Below are positions 26,385 to 36,102 of a stretch of DNA of 64,000 bases, in pieces. Position numbers and translations under genes: made by a program. Below the pieces are notes generated by a model. The model made no database searches. It saw only the letters and a list, made by a program, of their open reading frames with translations, and was not told the DNA's origin. The DNA is from WRDS01 sp964492775 (GTDB lineage: Bacteria; Actinomycetota; Coriobacteriia; Anaerosomatales; PHET01). The stretch spans positions 1-64,000 of the forward strand of contig CAZBLH010000006.1 of assembly GCA_964492775.1 (NCBI GenBank). The letters are read 5' to 3'. Position 1 is the first letter of the stretch. The number at the start of each line of letters is the position of its first letter.

Positions 26385-26855
26385 ATGGCCGAAGCAGAGA
26401 TCAGGGTCCGCGACATCATGACGCCGGATCCGGTGACTGTCAGCCGCGAGACGAGCGTGACCGACGCGGCGAAGCTCATGGCTGAGAACAAGGTCGGTGC
26501 GCTTCCAGTCGTTGATGGTGGCAAGCTAGTGGGAATCGTGACCGAGTCCGACCTCATCATGCAGGACGTGAAGCTGGAGTTTCCGACCTACATCCACCTG
26601 CTCGACGGGTTCATCATGTACCCGCCCTCGACGATCCGATTCGAGAACGAGCTGAAAAAGGCGGTCGCGGCGACTGTGAAGGACGTGATGACGCCGAATC
26701 CCGCCACCATCGGCGCGGATGCCACGATCGAGGACGTCGCCTCTACGCTTGCAGAACGTGAGATCTCGCGGCTGCCGGTGATTGAGGACGGCGCCGTGGT
26801 CGGCATCGTCTCCAAGCACGACATCGTTCGGGCTATCGCCCAGGGCCTCACCTGA
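26385..26855 (+). CDS. CBS domain protein
   Basis: 156 residues, essentially two tandem CBS domains and nothing else. Domain 1 begins RVRDIMTPDPVTVSRETSV and ends VGIVTESDLI; domain 2 begins VKDVMTPNPATIGADATIED and ends VVGIVSKHDIVRAI. Such pairs bind adenine nucleotides and act as sensors, but the partner is unknown. GAGGAG precedes the chosen ATG; the one five codons earlier overlaps that site. It lies between nnr and alr, three bases before alr. Confidence 0.9.
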   Translation: MAEAEIRVRDIMTPDPVTVSRETSVTDAAKLMAENKVGALPVVDGGKLVGIVTESDLIMQDVKLEFPTYIHLLDGFIMYPPSTIRFENELKKAVAATVKDVMTPNPATIGADATIEDVASTLAEREISRLPVIEDGAVVGIVSKHDIVRAIAQGLT

Positions 26856-26857
26856 AG

Positions 26858-27979
26858 ATGACAGGGAATCGCTGGGCCTGGGTCGAGGTCGACACAGGCG
26901 CGATTGCCCATAATGTCGCCGCCCTGAAGGCCCTCACGCCCACAGGGACTGCCTTCATGGCGGTCGTGAAGGCGGACGGGTACGGGCACGGAGCCGTCCC
27001 GGTGGCGCGCGCAGCGCTTGCCGCGGGTGCGACACACATCGGGGTTGCGACTGTGGACGAGGGAGTCGCGCTGCGGGATGCCGGGATCACAGCGCCGGTG
27101 CATCTGCTTTCCGAGCCGCCAACGTCATCGGTGGGTATCGTTCTCGGCAGTGCGCTCGTCCCCGCGCTCTCGTCCGCCGAGTTCGCTCAGGCATACGGCG
27201 AGGCCGCTCGCGTGCGCGGCACAGACGCGGCCCCGTTCCATCTTAAGATCGACACGGGGATGCACCGGACCGGCGTGGCTGCGAGCGACGCGGCGCGGTT
27301 TGCGCTCTCGCTTCTGCGCTTCTCGGCGTTGAGGCAGACGGGCACGTTCACCCACTTCGCGACGGCAGACGTGCTGGGCGACTGGGACGTGGGCCGACAG
27401 CTTGAGCGGTTCCGTTCGGCGATCGATGAGATGCGTACCGAGGGCGTCGCGCCCGGTATCGTGCACGCCGCCAACTCTCCGGCGACAATCCTGGTGCCGG
27501 AGAGCCATTTCGACATGGTGCGGTGCGGCATCGCGATCTACGGGCTTCACCCCTCGCCGCACACCCGCGCCCGAGTGGACCTGCGGCCCGCGATGTCGGT
27601 GAAGGCGCGGGCAACGCGCGTGGCGCGCGTCGGCATGGGGGAGGGTGTGTCGTACGGTCTGACGTGGCGCGCGGCCGCGCCTACCGATGTGGCGACCTTG
27701 CCTCTCGGCTATGGCGATGGGGTGCACCGCGTCCTGTCAGGCACCATGCAGGTACTTGTCGGCGGCAAGCGTGCCCGGCAGATCGGGCGCGTGTGTATGG
27801 ACCAGCTCATGGTCGAGGTGCCGAGGGGGGCAGACGTTACGCGTGGCGGCGAGTTCGTGCTGGTAGGAGAGCAGGGTTCTGAGCGCATCGCCCTCGAGGA
27901 AGTCGCCGAGCGGGCAGGCACGATCAACTATGAGATGGCCTGCGCGTTCGGCATGAGACTACCTCGCGTCTACCGCTGA
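26858..27979 (+). CDS. alr: Alanine racemase
   Basis: 373 residues. The PLP lysine is Lys38 in MAVVKADGYGHG, and the second catalytic residue is the tyrosine in GEGVSYGLTW. KIDTGMHRTGV, HAANSPATI, DMVRCGIAIYGL and GRVCMDQLMVEVP are family blocks. It makes D-alanine for peptidoglycan. The start follows the CBS gene by two bases, so the two are co-transcribed. A 130-base gap separates it from the ATPase operon. Confidence 0.96.
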   Translation: MTGNRWAWVEVDTGAIAHNVAALKALTPTGTAFMAVVKADGYGHGAVPVARAALAAGATHIGVATVDEGVALRDAGITAPVHLLSEPPTSSVGIVLGSALVPALSSAEFAQAYGEAARVRGTDAAPFHLKIDTGMHRTGVAASDAARFALSLLRFSALRQTGTFTHFATADVLGDWDVGRQLERFRSAIDEMRTEGVAPGIVHAANSPATILVPESHFDMVRCGIAIYGLHPSPHTRARVDLRPAMSVKARATRVARVGMGEGVSYGLTWRAAAPTDVATLPLGYGDGVHRVLSGTMQVLVGGKRARQIGRVCMDQLMVEVPRGADVTRGGEFVLVGEQGSERIALEEVAERAGTINYEMACAFGMRLPRVYR

Positions 27980-28112
27980 CCGAACTCTTCCCAACTTGAC
28001 GCATCTCTCTTGTACAATGGGGCAGGAGGGGGCGATTGCCCGCCGAATAGTGTGTGTTGGCAAGCCGTTTTAGCTTCATGCCCGTAGTCCGATCGATGCC
28101 AGGGGGGCTTTT

Positions 28113-28481
28113 GTGGACGAGAACGTCCTTGAAGAGCTGGAGTTCCATAAGCAGACCGTCCAAAGCGACGAGAACTCCCCACTGCACCTGATCCGCGAGA
28201 AGGAGATTGAGATCTCCGGTCGGGTCCTCGCCGCGAAGCGCCAAGCGGATGAGATTGTGGCCGAAGCCCGCAAAGAGGCGGCGGCTCTCTTGTCTGCGGC
28301 GCACGAAGAGGCGTCCAAGCTCGCAGGGGAGCGCGACGAAGCGGCCAAGTCCGAGGTGGAGCGGATGAAGTCCGAGATTCACGCGGAGGCCGAAGGCGAC
28401 GTCGCGAAGCTTGAGAGCACCATACAAGGCAAGAAGGCCGCGGCGGTCACTTGGGTGATCGACTCGGTCACGAGCGTCTAG
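28113..28481 (+). CDS. V/A-type ATPase peripheral stalk-like subunit (G/H)
   Basis: 122 residues, almost entirely charged helix (AAKRQADEIVAEARKEAAAL and so on), as expected for the G/H (AhaH/NtpG-like) subunit that pairs with subunit E as a peripheral stalk. GTG start with AGGGGGG eight bases upstream. It is the first gene of the nine-gene ATPase cluster, in the position of atpG in Thermus. The final ITWVIDSV-like end is hydrophobic. Family assignment rests on position and coiled-coil character more than on motifs. Confidence 0.8.
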   Translation: MDENVLEELEFHKQTVQSDENSPLHLIREKEIEISGRVLAAKRQADEIVAEARKEAAALLSAAHEEASKLAGERDEAAKSEVERMKSEIHAEAEGDVAKLESTIQGKKAAAVTWVIDSVTSV

Positions 28482-28524
28482 TTACTGACAAGCGCCTACT
28501 ACAAACGCGGGGGGAGGGGAACAC

Positions 28525-30516
28525 ATGCTCGTTCCGATGGCCCGGATCGAGATCATTGGACCCAAAGGTCTGTTCTTTGATGTCGTCAGCATGATCCATG
28601 ATCAGGGCAAACTCCATATCGAGGATCTCTCTAAGAAGATCTCTCGTGGCGAAGTGCCCCTTGACCGGATGGAGGTAGTATCCGGTCAGGCACGTGATCG
28701 TCAGCAGATGGAAGAGCAGCTCATCCGCGTGCGTGCGATCTTGCGGGCGCTGGATACGGGCGATGCCCCGGTGGACAAGCAGGCGGTGCGCGAGGAGTAC
28801 GCGCGCCTCTACGACCTCGAGCCGGAGCAGCTTGCCCAGGAGATCAGCGACGTTATCGCAGAGGTCGAGGATCGCACGGCCACACTGGCGGCCACACACA
28901 CCGATCTTGAGTCAGAGGTTGCTCTGCTCGCTCGCTACGAGCCGATCCTCCAGAAGATCCAGCCGCTCGCACGCCAGGTCATCACGACCGGCAACTACGA
29001 CTCGGTCGCGCTGCTCTTTGAGCGCCGCTACAAGTCGGGCATCGAGGCGCTCAAAGAAGAGTTCGACAAGCTCACCAACAAGCAGTACGAGATCGTGTCG
29101 ACGGATGTTGACGAGGACACGACCGCTGCGATCGTCGTGTTCGGGAAGCAGTACTCGGACGCGGTCCACAAGTTCCTTGCTATCGAGAACATCAATCAGA
29201 TCAGGCTGCCGAGCGGGTTCGAGGGCATGCCCTTTGACGCGGCGTATGACGAGCTCAAGAGCCGTCGTGCTTCCCTGCCGAGCGATCTCGACACCGTTCG
29301 CAAGGAGCTCGACGCGCTCTCAAACACGTGGGCCGTCAAGCTCACCGCCATCCGCGACGTGCTCATCGACAGGAACGCCGAGATTGAGGCTATCCCGAAG
29401 TTCGGACGCACCGAGTACGCGTTCGTGGTAAATGGGTGGATGCCTGTTGAGGATGTGCCTGAGCTGCGCCAGGCCATCAAAGAGCGCTGGGGCGATGACA
29501 TTATCGTCGAGCAGCGTGAGATCAAGGAGAGCGAGTTCAAGGACACCCCGGTCGCTCTCAAGAACGATCCTCGGGTGGCTCCCTTCCAGGCGCTGGTCGG
29601 AGTTTACGGGACACCGCGTTACGGCACGCTCGACCCGACTTGGATGCTATTCGTCTTCTATCCGCTGATCTTCGGCATGATCGTTGGAGACCTTGGATAC
29701 GGACTCATCATGCTCGGGGTCGTCCTGTGGCTTCGCAACAAGTTCAAGGAGAACCCGTCTATTCAGCTTGCGACGTCGGTCCTCGGACCTGCGGCCACGA
29801 TGGTTGTCGTCTTCGGCATCATCTACGGCGAGTTCTTCGGTGATCTGCTTGGTCCGCACTACCTCAACTTGATCCGGCCGATCAACATACTGGGTGTGGA
29901 GTTACCATTCCACCGTGTCGGAGACGACCTGATCATCGTCTTCATGGGGATTGCCATCGCCTTCGGTGTGGTCCACGTGCTGCTCGGTCTCATCTTCGGC
30001 GTGATCAACGCCGTGAAGACCAAGAGCAGGCACCACCTGTGGGAAAAGGCGGGTATCTTGGTATTCCTGCTCGGCGTGATGGTGGCAGTCGCGGTCAGCC
30101 TGCCCTTCATTACCGGCAGCTTCGGAACGTGGGCGAAGGGGGCCCAGTTCCTGTTCGCCGCCCTTGCGCTCGGCGGGTTCGTGTTCGCCGTCCGCGGTGG
30201 CGGGATCATGGGCGTGATCGAACTCGTGGAGTCGGTCGCCCACATCGTCAGCTATATCCGTATCATGGCCGTCGGTCTTATGGGTGCTATCTTCGCCGAC
30301 GCGGTCAATGGAATCGTGGCCGGCCTGTCAGACGTGCCGATTGCCGGGGTTCTCGTAGCGGTCGTCCTGCACTCGCTGAACCTGATCATTGCAGCGTTCA
30401 GCCCGACGATCCACGCATTGCGGCTCAACTTCCTCGAATTCTTCGGGAAGTTTTATGAGACCGGTAGTGAGTTGTACAGTCCGTTTAAGAAAACCGGAGG
30501 TGAAGAGAGCGCATGA
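28525..30516 (+). CDS. ntpI: V/A-type ATPase membrane subunit I (a subunit)
   Basis: 663 residues. The first half is a long soluble coiled-coil arm with EEQLIRVRAILRALD and KFGRTEYAFVVNGWMP. The second half holds about seven or eight membrane segments, from PLIFGMIVGDLGYGLIMLG through VESVAHIVSYIRIMAVGLMG, which carries the conserved arginine facing the rotor ring. It forms the ion half-channels. An ATG two residues in from MLVPMARIEI is another possible start. It overlaps ntpK by four bases. Confidence 0.95.
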   Translation: MLVPMARIEIIGPKGLFFDVVSMIHDQGKLHIEDLSKKISRGEVPLDRMEVVSGQARDRQQMEEQLIRVRAILRALDTGDAPVDKQAVREEYARLYDLEPEQLAQEISDVIAEVEDRTATLAATHTDLESEVALLARYEPILQKIQPLARQVITTGNYDSVALLFERRYKSGIEALKEEFDKLTNKQYEIVSTDVDEDTTAAIVVFGKQYSDAVHKFLAIENINQIRLPSGFEGMPFDAAYDELKSRRASLPSDLDTVRKELDALSNTWAVKLTAIRDVLIDRNAEIEAIPKFGRTEYAFVVNGWMPVEDVPELRQAIKERWGDDIIVEQREIKESEFKDTPVALKNDPRVAPFQALVGVYGTPRYGTLDPTWMLFVFYPLIFGMIVGDLGYGLIMLGVVLWLRNKFKENPSIQLATSVLGPAATMVVVFGIIYGEFFGDLLGPHYLNLIRPINILGVELPFHRVGDDLIIVFMGIAIAFGVVHVLLGLIFGVINAVKTKSRHHLWEKAGILVFLLGVMVAVAVSLPFITGSFGTWAKGAQFLFAALALGGFVFAVRGGGIMGVIELVESVAHIVSYIRIMAVGLMGAIFADAVNGIVAGLSDVPIAGVLVAVVLHSLNLIIAAFSPTIHALRLNFLEFFGKFYETGSELYSPFKKTGGEESA

Positions 30517-30836
30517 TCGACAAGCGACTCGCGAGGAAGGTATTTGGTTCGGCGTTCGTTATGGCATGGCTCGTTCCGGCCATGGCGTTCGCGGAGGAAG
30601 CTGCCGCAACAGGGGATGCCGCCTGGCAGGTGTCAGTCGGTAAGGCGGCTTCGGCCGGTCTCGCGATGGGTCTCTCGGCCCTGGGAGCTGGCTATGCGCA
30701 GGCCAAGATCGGTGCTGCAGGTGCTGGTACGCTCGCCGAGCGTCCCGAGGTCTCCATCTGGGTCATCACGCTCCAGGCCCTGCCGGAAATCATCGTCCTG
30801 CTCGGATTCGTTTCTGCGATTCTGATCAACGGCTAG
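30513..30836 (+). CDS. ntpK: V/A-type ATPase proteolipid subunit K
   Basis: 107 residues. After a signal-like N-terminus (hydrophobic segment ending AMAFA then EE) come two membrane helices: AASAGLAMGLSALGAGYAQ and VITLQALPEIIVLLGFVSAI, the latter carrying the ion-binding glutamate. This is the 8-kDa two-helix ring subunit, as in Thermus, not the 16-kDa four-helix form. Whether the ring moves protons or sodium cannot be decided from this alone. GGAGGTGAAG precedes the ATG inside ntpI. Confidence 0.93.
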   Translation: MIDKRLARKVFGSAFVMAWLVPAMAFAEEAAATGDAAWQVSVGKAASAGLAMGLSALGAGYAQAKIGAAGAGTLAERPEVSIWVITLQALPEIIVLLGFVSAILING

Positions 30837-30887
30837 TCGGGGGCATCAGCCACCTGGCTTCTCGTAACGCGGAAGGAACCCGAACAG

Positions 30888-31466
30888 ATGGCACTCGAAG
30901 ATATCTTCAGAGCGCTCGAAGAACAGGCAGACAAAGATGTAGAGGCGGTCCTCGAGGAGGCTCGTGCGCACGCGCGTGTCATCCTTGAGGAGGCGAAGCG
31001 AGAGGCCGAGACGACTCGTGACTCCCGCGTCGCGGAGGCGGAGCGCACGGCCGCCGCTCGCAGCTCGCAGGATCTCAACTCGGCACGGCTCGATGCACGC
31101 AAGCGGCTTGCTGGCGTGAAGGAGCGCGCGGTCAGTGAGGTCTTCGAGGAAGCCAAAGCGTCTCTTGCAGAGCTTCGGCAGCGCCCCGGCTACGACCAGA
31201 TCTTCCGCAAGCTCGCGGAAGAGGCCATGGCCGGCGTGTCGGAGGAGTTCGAGCTGTGGGTCGATCCGGCCGACGTCGAACTCGGCCGGGCCTTTCTCGC
31301 CGAGAAGGGTCTGACCGCTGAGGTCAAGCCTGAGATATCCACCGGAGGTGGCGTGATCGTGGCCACGCGCGGCGGCACCGTCCTGCGCAGGAACACGGTC
31401 GAGGAGCGGCTCGAAAAGCTGCGCGGCCTTGCTCAGGCCGACGTCGCGGAGATCGTATTCGCATGA
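30888..31466 (+). CDS. ntpE: V/A-type ATPase subunit E
   Basis: 192 residues. The N-terminal half is a coiled coil rich in Glu, Arg and Ala (EEQADKDVEAVLEEARAHAR), and the C-terminal part has the E-subunit fold with the strand ISTGGGVIVATRGGTVLRRN. It is the second peripheral stalk protein, clamping the stator to the A3B3 head. GGAAGGAA precedes the ATG. It overlaps ntpC by four bases. Confidence 0.92.
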   Translation: MALEDIFRALEEQADKDVEAVLEEARAHARVILEEAKREAETTRDSRVAEAERTAAARSSQDLNSARLDARKRLAGVKERAVSEVFEEAKASLAELRQRPGYDQIFRKLAEEAMAGVSEEFELWVDPADVELGRAFLAEKGLTAEVKPEISTGGGVIVATRGGTVLRRNTVEERLEKLRGLAQADVAEIVFA

Positions 31467-32557
31467 GCCCGCTGACCGCCAAGAAGGTGAACAGCCCGAT
31501 CACGGGCCCACGGGACTACGGGTATCCCAATGCCCGCCTCCGTGGCATGCGCGCACGCCTGCTGAGGGCTGAAGCGCTGGAGCGGCTGATCGAGACCGAG
31601 GACCTGCACCAGCTCATTCAGGAGCTGATGCAGACCGAGTACGCTCCGGACCTGGAGGAAGCACTCATCCAGGGCCGTGGCGCAGCCGAGGTCTCCGAGG
31701 CACTCAGGCAGCACCTCGTGCGGGTCTATCGGAAGGTGTTCGGCTTCCTGAACGAGGAGGCAAAGGACATCTGTACCACCCTGCTTGGCCGCTGGGACGT
31801 CTTCAACCTGAAGACGATCCTGAGAGGCAAGCATGTCGAGCTCTCGTCGGCTGAGATCTCCGAAGGGCTGATGCCTGTTGGCGCGCTCAGCCAGGTCGAG
31901 CTCGACGGGCTGCTGCTGCAGAGTGACATCCGCGGCGTGATCGACACGGCGAGCACATGGGATCTGCCACAGGCACCTGCCATGCGAGCAGGGTACGCGG
32001 CGTACCAGAAGACCAATGAGCTTGCCGATCTGGAGCTCGCTCTCGACCGGTACTACGCGATGTGGGCCGCCGACCGGCTCAACCGCCGCAACGCCAACTA
32101 CGCGATGGGTCGTAGGCTCGTCGCGATGCAGGTGGACATCTCGAACCTGATCATGGTGTTCCGGGCATCGCGCGAGAACTTGGCGCCCGAGGCTGCTGCT
32201 GAGTACTTCCTGCTCGGCGGGACGATCAACCTCGACGCGTACCAGCGCTTGGTCGCATCCTCGGATGTGGACGAGCTGCTTGATGCGCTGAAGTCCACGC
32301 GCTACGGCGCAGAACTTGAGGAAGCGGCCACGCACTATCTGGAGACCTCATCGATCGCCGTGTTCGAGCGAGCGCTTGAGGACTACTTCACGCGCAAGGT
32401 GATTTCCGTCGGCGGCACAGACCCGCTCGGCGTCGGAATCCCGCTTGCGTACCTGTGGGGCAAGCAGAACGAAGTCACGAACGTCCGCATCATCACCAAG
32501 GCCAAGGAGATCGGCATTCCGTTGGAGAGGACGAGAAGGGAGCTCATCCTTGTATAA
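31463..32557 (+). CDS. ntpC: V/A-type ATPase subunit C (d)
   Basis: 364 residues. PRDYGYPNARLRGMRARLL at the start and FNLKTILRGKHVELS, with the ending PLAYLWGKQNEVTNVRIITK, are the family signature of subunit C/d. It is the socket that links the central shaft to the proteolipid ring. The start overlaps ntpE by four bases and the end overlaps ntpF by eight, so translation is coupled. Confidence 0.94.
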   Translation: MSPLTAKKVNSPITGPRDYGYPNARLRGMRARLLRAEALERLIETEDLHQLIQELMQTEYAPDLEEALIQGRGAAEVSEALRQHLVRVYRKVFGFLNEEAKDICTTLLGRWDVFNLKTILRGKHVELSSAEISEGLMPVGALSQVELDGLLLQSDIRGVIDTASTWDLPQAPAMRAGYAAYQKTNELADLELALDRYYAMWAADRLNRRNANYAMGRRLVAMQVDISNLIMVFRASRENLAPEAAAEYFLLGGTINLDAYQRLVASSDVDELLDALKSTRYGAELEEAATHYLETSSIAVFERALEDYFTRKVISVGGTDPLGVGIPLAYLWGKQNEVTNVRIITKAKEIGIPLERTRRELILV

Positions 32558-32882
32558 GCTCATCGTCCTTACCGACCCGGACAACGCCGACGGCTTCCGG
32601 CTGGCGGGCGTGGACGTCGAGGTCGTAGACCATGAGGGCCAGGTCCGCGAGAGGCTGAACAAGCTGCTCGACGACGAGGACAGCGGAATCATCGCTGTCA
32701 ACGAATCACTGATGGCGGCGATCGACGAGCGTACCCAGAAGAAGATCGATGCGATCTATCGGCCGCTCGTCATCTCGCTTCCGATCAGAGAGAAGCTCGC
32801 GTTTGGTGAGGACCACCGCGCGTATCTTGCACGGCTCATCCGTCGGGCCATCGGGTTCGACATCACACTGAGGCGAGGATAG
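32550..32882 (+). CDS. ntpF: V/A-type ATPase subunit F
   Basis: 110 residues from TTG, MYKLIVLTDPDNADGFRLAG, inside the end of ntpC with GGGAG seven bases upstream; a longer in-frame start would be out of character. Subunit F is a small Rossmann-like shaft protein. LMAAIDERTQKKIDAIYRPL and PIREKLAFGEDHRAYLARLI are recognisable. The stop abuts the ntpA ATG with no gap. Confidence 0.92.
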   Translation: MYKLIVLTDPDNADGFRLAGVDVEVVDHEGQVRERLNKLLDDEDSGIIAVNESLMAAIDERTQKKIDAIYRPLVISLPIREKLAFGEDHRAYLARLIRRAIGFDITLRRG

Positions 32883-34643
32883 ATGATTGCGGGAACGATA
32901 TCGAAGATCACCGGACCGGTCGTTGTAGCCCAGGGCATGACCGGCGCACGCATGTACGACATCGTGCGCGTCGGCAAAGAGGGCCTGATGGGCGAGGTCA
33001 TCCGGCTCGAGGGCGACACCGCCACCATCCAGGTCTACGAGGACACCTCGGGCCTGGAGGTCAACGAGGTTGTCGAGTCGACTGAGGGTCCCCTCGTCGT
33101 CGAACTCGGCCCGGGCCTTCTGACCTCCATCTACGACGGCGTGCAGCGACCGCTGCCCATCGTCGCCGAGCAGAGCGGCGACTTCATCGAGCGAGGCACC
33201 GTCGCCTCGGCGCTCGACCGCGAGGCCAAGTGGCAGTTCACGCCAGTTGCCGCGGCCGGCGATGACGCCGTCCCTGGAGCCGTCGTTGGCACGGTTCCCG
33301 AGGGCAGGACGATCATCCACAGAGTCATGGTGCCGCCGCGGACCAAGCCGTCGAAGTTCAAGACGGTCGCGCCCGCCGGTGAGTACACCGTCGACGATGT
33401 GGTTGCGACCCTCGAGGACGGCACCGAGGTCAGGATGGCGCAGAAGTGGCCGGTCCGCGAGGGCCGTCCCTACATCAACAAGCTTGACCCGACGACGCCG
33501 TTCACGACTGGCATGCGGATTCTGGACACCTTCTTCCCGATCGCCCTCGGCGGCAACGCCATCATCCCGGGCGGTTTCGGAACGGGTAAGACGGTCACGC
33601 AGCAGTCGCTCGCGAAATGGGCCGACGTGGACATCATCGTCTACATCGGCTGCGGTGAGCGCGGCAATGAGATGACCGAGGTCCTCACCGAGTTCCCGCA
33701 CTTGGAGGACCCGCGCAACGACGCACCGCTGATGGACCGCACCATCCTCGTCGCAAACACTTCGAACATGCCTGTCGCCGCGCGTGAGGCGTCAATCTAC
33801 GTCGGAGCTACGCTGGCCGAGTTCTACCGGGACATGGGCTACAACGTCGCCATGATGGCCGACTCCACGTCCCGCTGGGGTGAGGCTTTGCGTGAGGTCT
33901 CGGGTCGTCTCGAGGAGATGCCCGGTGAGGAAGGCTATCCCGCCTACCTCGCGACGCGCCTCGCGGCCTTCTACGAGCGCTCCGGACGTGTGCGTCCGCT
34001 CGGCGCCGAGCAGGATGGGCGTGTCGGCTCGGTCACGATGGTCGGCGCCGTCTCGCCGGCCGGTGGTGACATGTCCGAGCCCATGACTCAGAACTCCCTG
34101 CGAGTCACGGGTGCCTTCTGGGCGCTCGATACCTCGCTTGCACATCGCCGTCACTTCCCGGCCATCAGCTGGACCAAGAGCTACACGCTGTTCTTGGGGC
34201 AGGTCCGGGGCTGGTACGAGGAGAACGTCGCACCCGACTGGGCCGAGTACCGTGACCGCGCTATGTCTATCCTGCAGAAGGAGACCGAACTCCAGGAGAT
34301 CGTGCAGCTCGTCGGTCCCGACGCCCTGCCGGAGTCCGAGAAGGTCATCCTGGAAGTCGCCCGCATGCTTCGCGAGGACTTCCTCCAGCAGTTCGCGTTC
34401 GACGATGTCGACGCCTACTGCCCGCCGGACAAGGCCTACTGGCTGCTCAAGACGATCCTTGCCTTCAACGATGCAGCGACCGGTGCACTGAACCACGGAG
34501 TGTCGCTGAACCAGATCATGGACTTGCCCCTGCGTGACCAGATCGCCGTGCTCAAGACCACCCCGCACGAAGAAGCGGTCACCAAGATGCAGGAGCTCGT
34601 TCAGACCATACCCGCTGACATCTCCGGAATCGAGGTGTACTAG
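32883..34643 (+). CDS. ntpA: V/A-type ATPase catalytic subunit A
   Basis: 586 residues. P-loop GGFGTGKT at 230-237, the non-homologous insert typical of V-type A subunits (about residues 110-190), GCGERGNEMTEVLTEFPHLED, and MADSTSRWGEALREVSGRLEEMPGEEGYP (quoted over two blocks) are intact. It carries the catalytic nucleotide sites of the A3B3 head. Whether it mainly hydrolyses or makes ATP in this organism cannot be told. Confidence 0.98.
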   Translation: MIAGTISKITGPVVVAQGMTGARMYDIVRVGKEGLMGEVIRLEGDTATIQVYEDTSGLEVNEVVESTEGPLVVELGPGLLTSIYDGVQRPLPIVAEQSGDFIERGTVASALDREAKWQFTPVAAAGDDAVPGAVVGTVPEGRTIIHRVMVPPRTKPSKFKTVAPAGEYTVDDVVATLEDGTEVRMAQKWPVREGRPYINKLDPTTPFTTGMRILDTFFPIALGGNAIIPGGFGTGKTVTQQSLAKWADVDIIVYIGCGERGNEMTEVLTEFPHLEDPRNDAPLMDRTILVANTSNMPVAAREASIYVGATLAEFYRDMGYNVAMMADSTSRWGEALREVSGRLEEMPGEEGYPAYLATRLAAFYERSGRVRPLGAEQDGRVGSVTMVGAVSPAGGDMSEPMTQNSLRVTGAFWALDTSLAHRRHFPAISWTKSYTLFLGQVRGWYEENVAPDWAEYRDRAMSILQKETELQEIVQLVGPDALPESEKVILEVARMLREDFLQQFAFDDVDAYCPPDKAYWLLKTILAFNDAATGALNHGVSLNQIMDLPLRDQIAVLKTTPHEEAVTKMQELVQTIPADISGIEVY

Positions 34644-34647
34644 GCCG

Positions 34648-36093
34648 ATGAGCGACGCTACTGCTACAAAGCACGGTTCGCTGCTTTCGATCGACTACCG
34701 AACGCTGTCCTACGTCACGGGCCCGCTCATCTTCGTCCAGGACGTTCATGGCGTAGCGTTCAACGAGATCGTCGACATCATCATGCCCGACGAGTCTCGC
34801 CGAAGTGGTCAGGTGCTCGAGGTCTCGGGCGAGACCGCAGTCATCCAGGTCTTCGAGGGCACGAGCGGTATCGATATCGCCAAGACCGAGGTCCGCTTCC
34901 TCGAAGAGGTCGCCAAGATCGACGTCTCGCCGGAGCTCCTCGGCCGAGTGCTGAACGGCACCGGTAAGCCGATCGACGGCGGTGCCCCGATCATCCCCGA
35001 GGCTCGCCTCGACATCACCGGCGCACCGATCAACCCGTACACGCGCGAGCAGCCGGCTGACTTCATCGAGACGGGTATCTCGGCGATCGATGGCCTGAAC
35101 ACGCTCGTCCGAGGACAGAAGCTGCCGATCTTCTCCGGCTCGGGTCTGCCGGCCAACGAGCTCGCCGCCCAGATCATCCGTCAGGCGCGGGTCAAGTCTG
35201 GTGAGGAGTTCGCGGTCGTGTTCGGCGCGATGGGTATCACCCACCGCGAAGCGAGCTACTTCATGCAGCAGTTCGAGGAGACGGGCGCACTCGAGCGAGT
35301 CGTCTTCTTCCTGAACCTCGCCGACGACCCCACGGTCGAGCGGCTCCTGACCCCGAAGTGCGCCCTCACGGTCGCCGAGTATCTGGCGTTCGAGAAGGAC
35401 ATGCAGGTGCTCGTGGTTCTGTCCGACATGACGAACTACTGCGAGGCGCTGCGCGAGGTCTCCACCGCACGCGAAGAGGTCCCCGGTCGCCGTGGTTTCC
35501 CCGGTTACATGTACACGGACCTTTCGAACATCTACGAGCGTGCTGGCCGCATCAAGGGGCGTTCCGGCTCGGTGACCCAGCTCCCGATCCTGTCGATGCC
35601 CGATGACGACATCACGCACCCGATTCCCGACCTTACCGGGTACATCACCGAGGGGCAGATCGTTCTCTCGCGCCAGCTGCACCGCCGCGGCGTTTATCCG
35701 CCGATCGACGTTCTCCCGTGCCTGTCGCGACTGATGAACCTCGGTATCGGCGACGGCAAGACGCGCGAAGACCACCGCGCCGTCGCGAACCAGCTCTACG
35801 CCGCCTACGCGCAAGGACGCGACCTGCGCAAGCTCGTCGCGATCGTTGGCGAGGAGGCCCTCTCGGATACCGACCGCTCCTACCTGCGGTTCGCCGACCA
35901 GTTCGAGGCTCGCATCGTCGGTCAGGGCAACAAGGGCCTGACCATCGAGGAGACGCTGGACACGGGTTGGGACCTCATGGCCGGTCTGCCGATGAGCGAG
36001 CTCAAGCGTGTACGTGACTTCATCGAGAAGTACCATCCTGAGTACCGGGCCGCGCAGCAAGAGTCCGGCGCGGAACTCGCCGAGAGCGCGTAG
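34648..36093 (+). CDS. ntpB: V/A-type ATPase non-catalytic subunit B
   Basis: 481 residues from ATG four bases after the ntpA stop; the longer open frame upstream is antisense-like overlap with ntpA and is rejected. It lacks a true Walker A, with GSGLPANELAAQI in that place, as expected for subunit B. VLSDMTNYCEALREVSTARE and GRRGFPGYMYTDLSNIYERAG (in part) are strong matches. It alternates with subunit A in the head. Confidence 0.97.
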   Translation: MSDATATKHGSLLSIDYRTLSYVTGPLIFVQDVHGVAFNEIVDIIMPDESRRSGQVLEVSGETAVIQVFEGTSGIDIAKTEVRFLEEVAKIDVSPELLGRVLNGTGKPIDGGAPIIPEARLDITGAPINPYTREQPADFIETGISAIDGLNTLVRGQKLPIFSGSGLPANELAAQIIRQARVKSGEEFAVVFGAMGITHREASYFMQQFEETGALERVVFFLNLADDPTVERLLTPKCALTVAEYLAFEKDMQVLVVLSDMTNYCEALREVSTAREEVPGRRGFPGYMYTDLSNIYERAGRIKGRSGSVTQLPILSMPDDDITHPIPDLTGYITEGQIVLSRQLHRRGVYPPIDVLPCLSRLMNLGIGDGKTREDHRAVANQLYAAYAQGRDLRKLVAIVGEEALSDTDRSYLRFADQFEARIVGQGNKGLTIEETLDTGWDLMAGLPMSELKRVRDFIEKYHPEYRAAQQESGAELAESA

Positions 36094-36102
36094 GGAGGCG
36101 AC

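Noticed and set aside
27996..28018. TTGACG and TACAAT upstream of the V/A-ATPase operon
   Set aside because: Both hexamers are good but only 11 bases apart, too close for a sigma-A promoter; the true -35 cannot be named, so no promoter is listed.
34579..36060. 493-codon minus-strand open frame opposite ntpB
   Set aside because: Complement of a conserved ATPase gene with no recognisable protein features.
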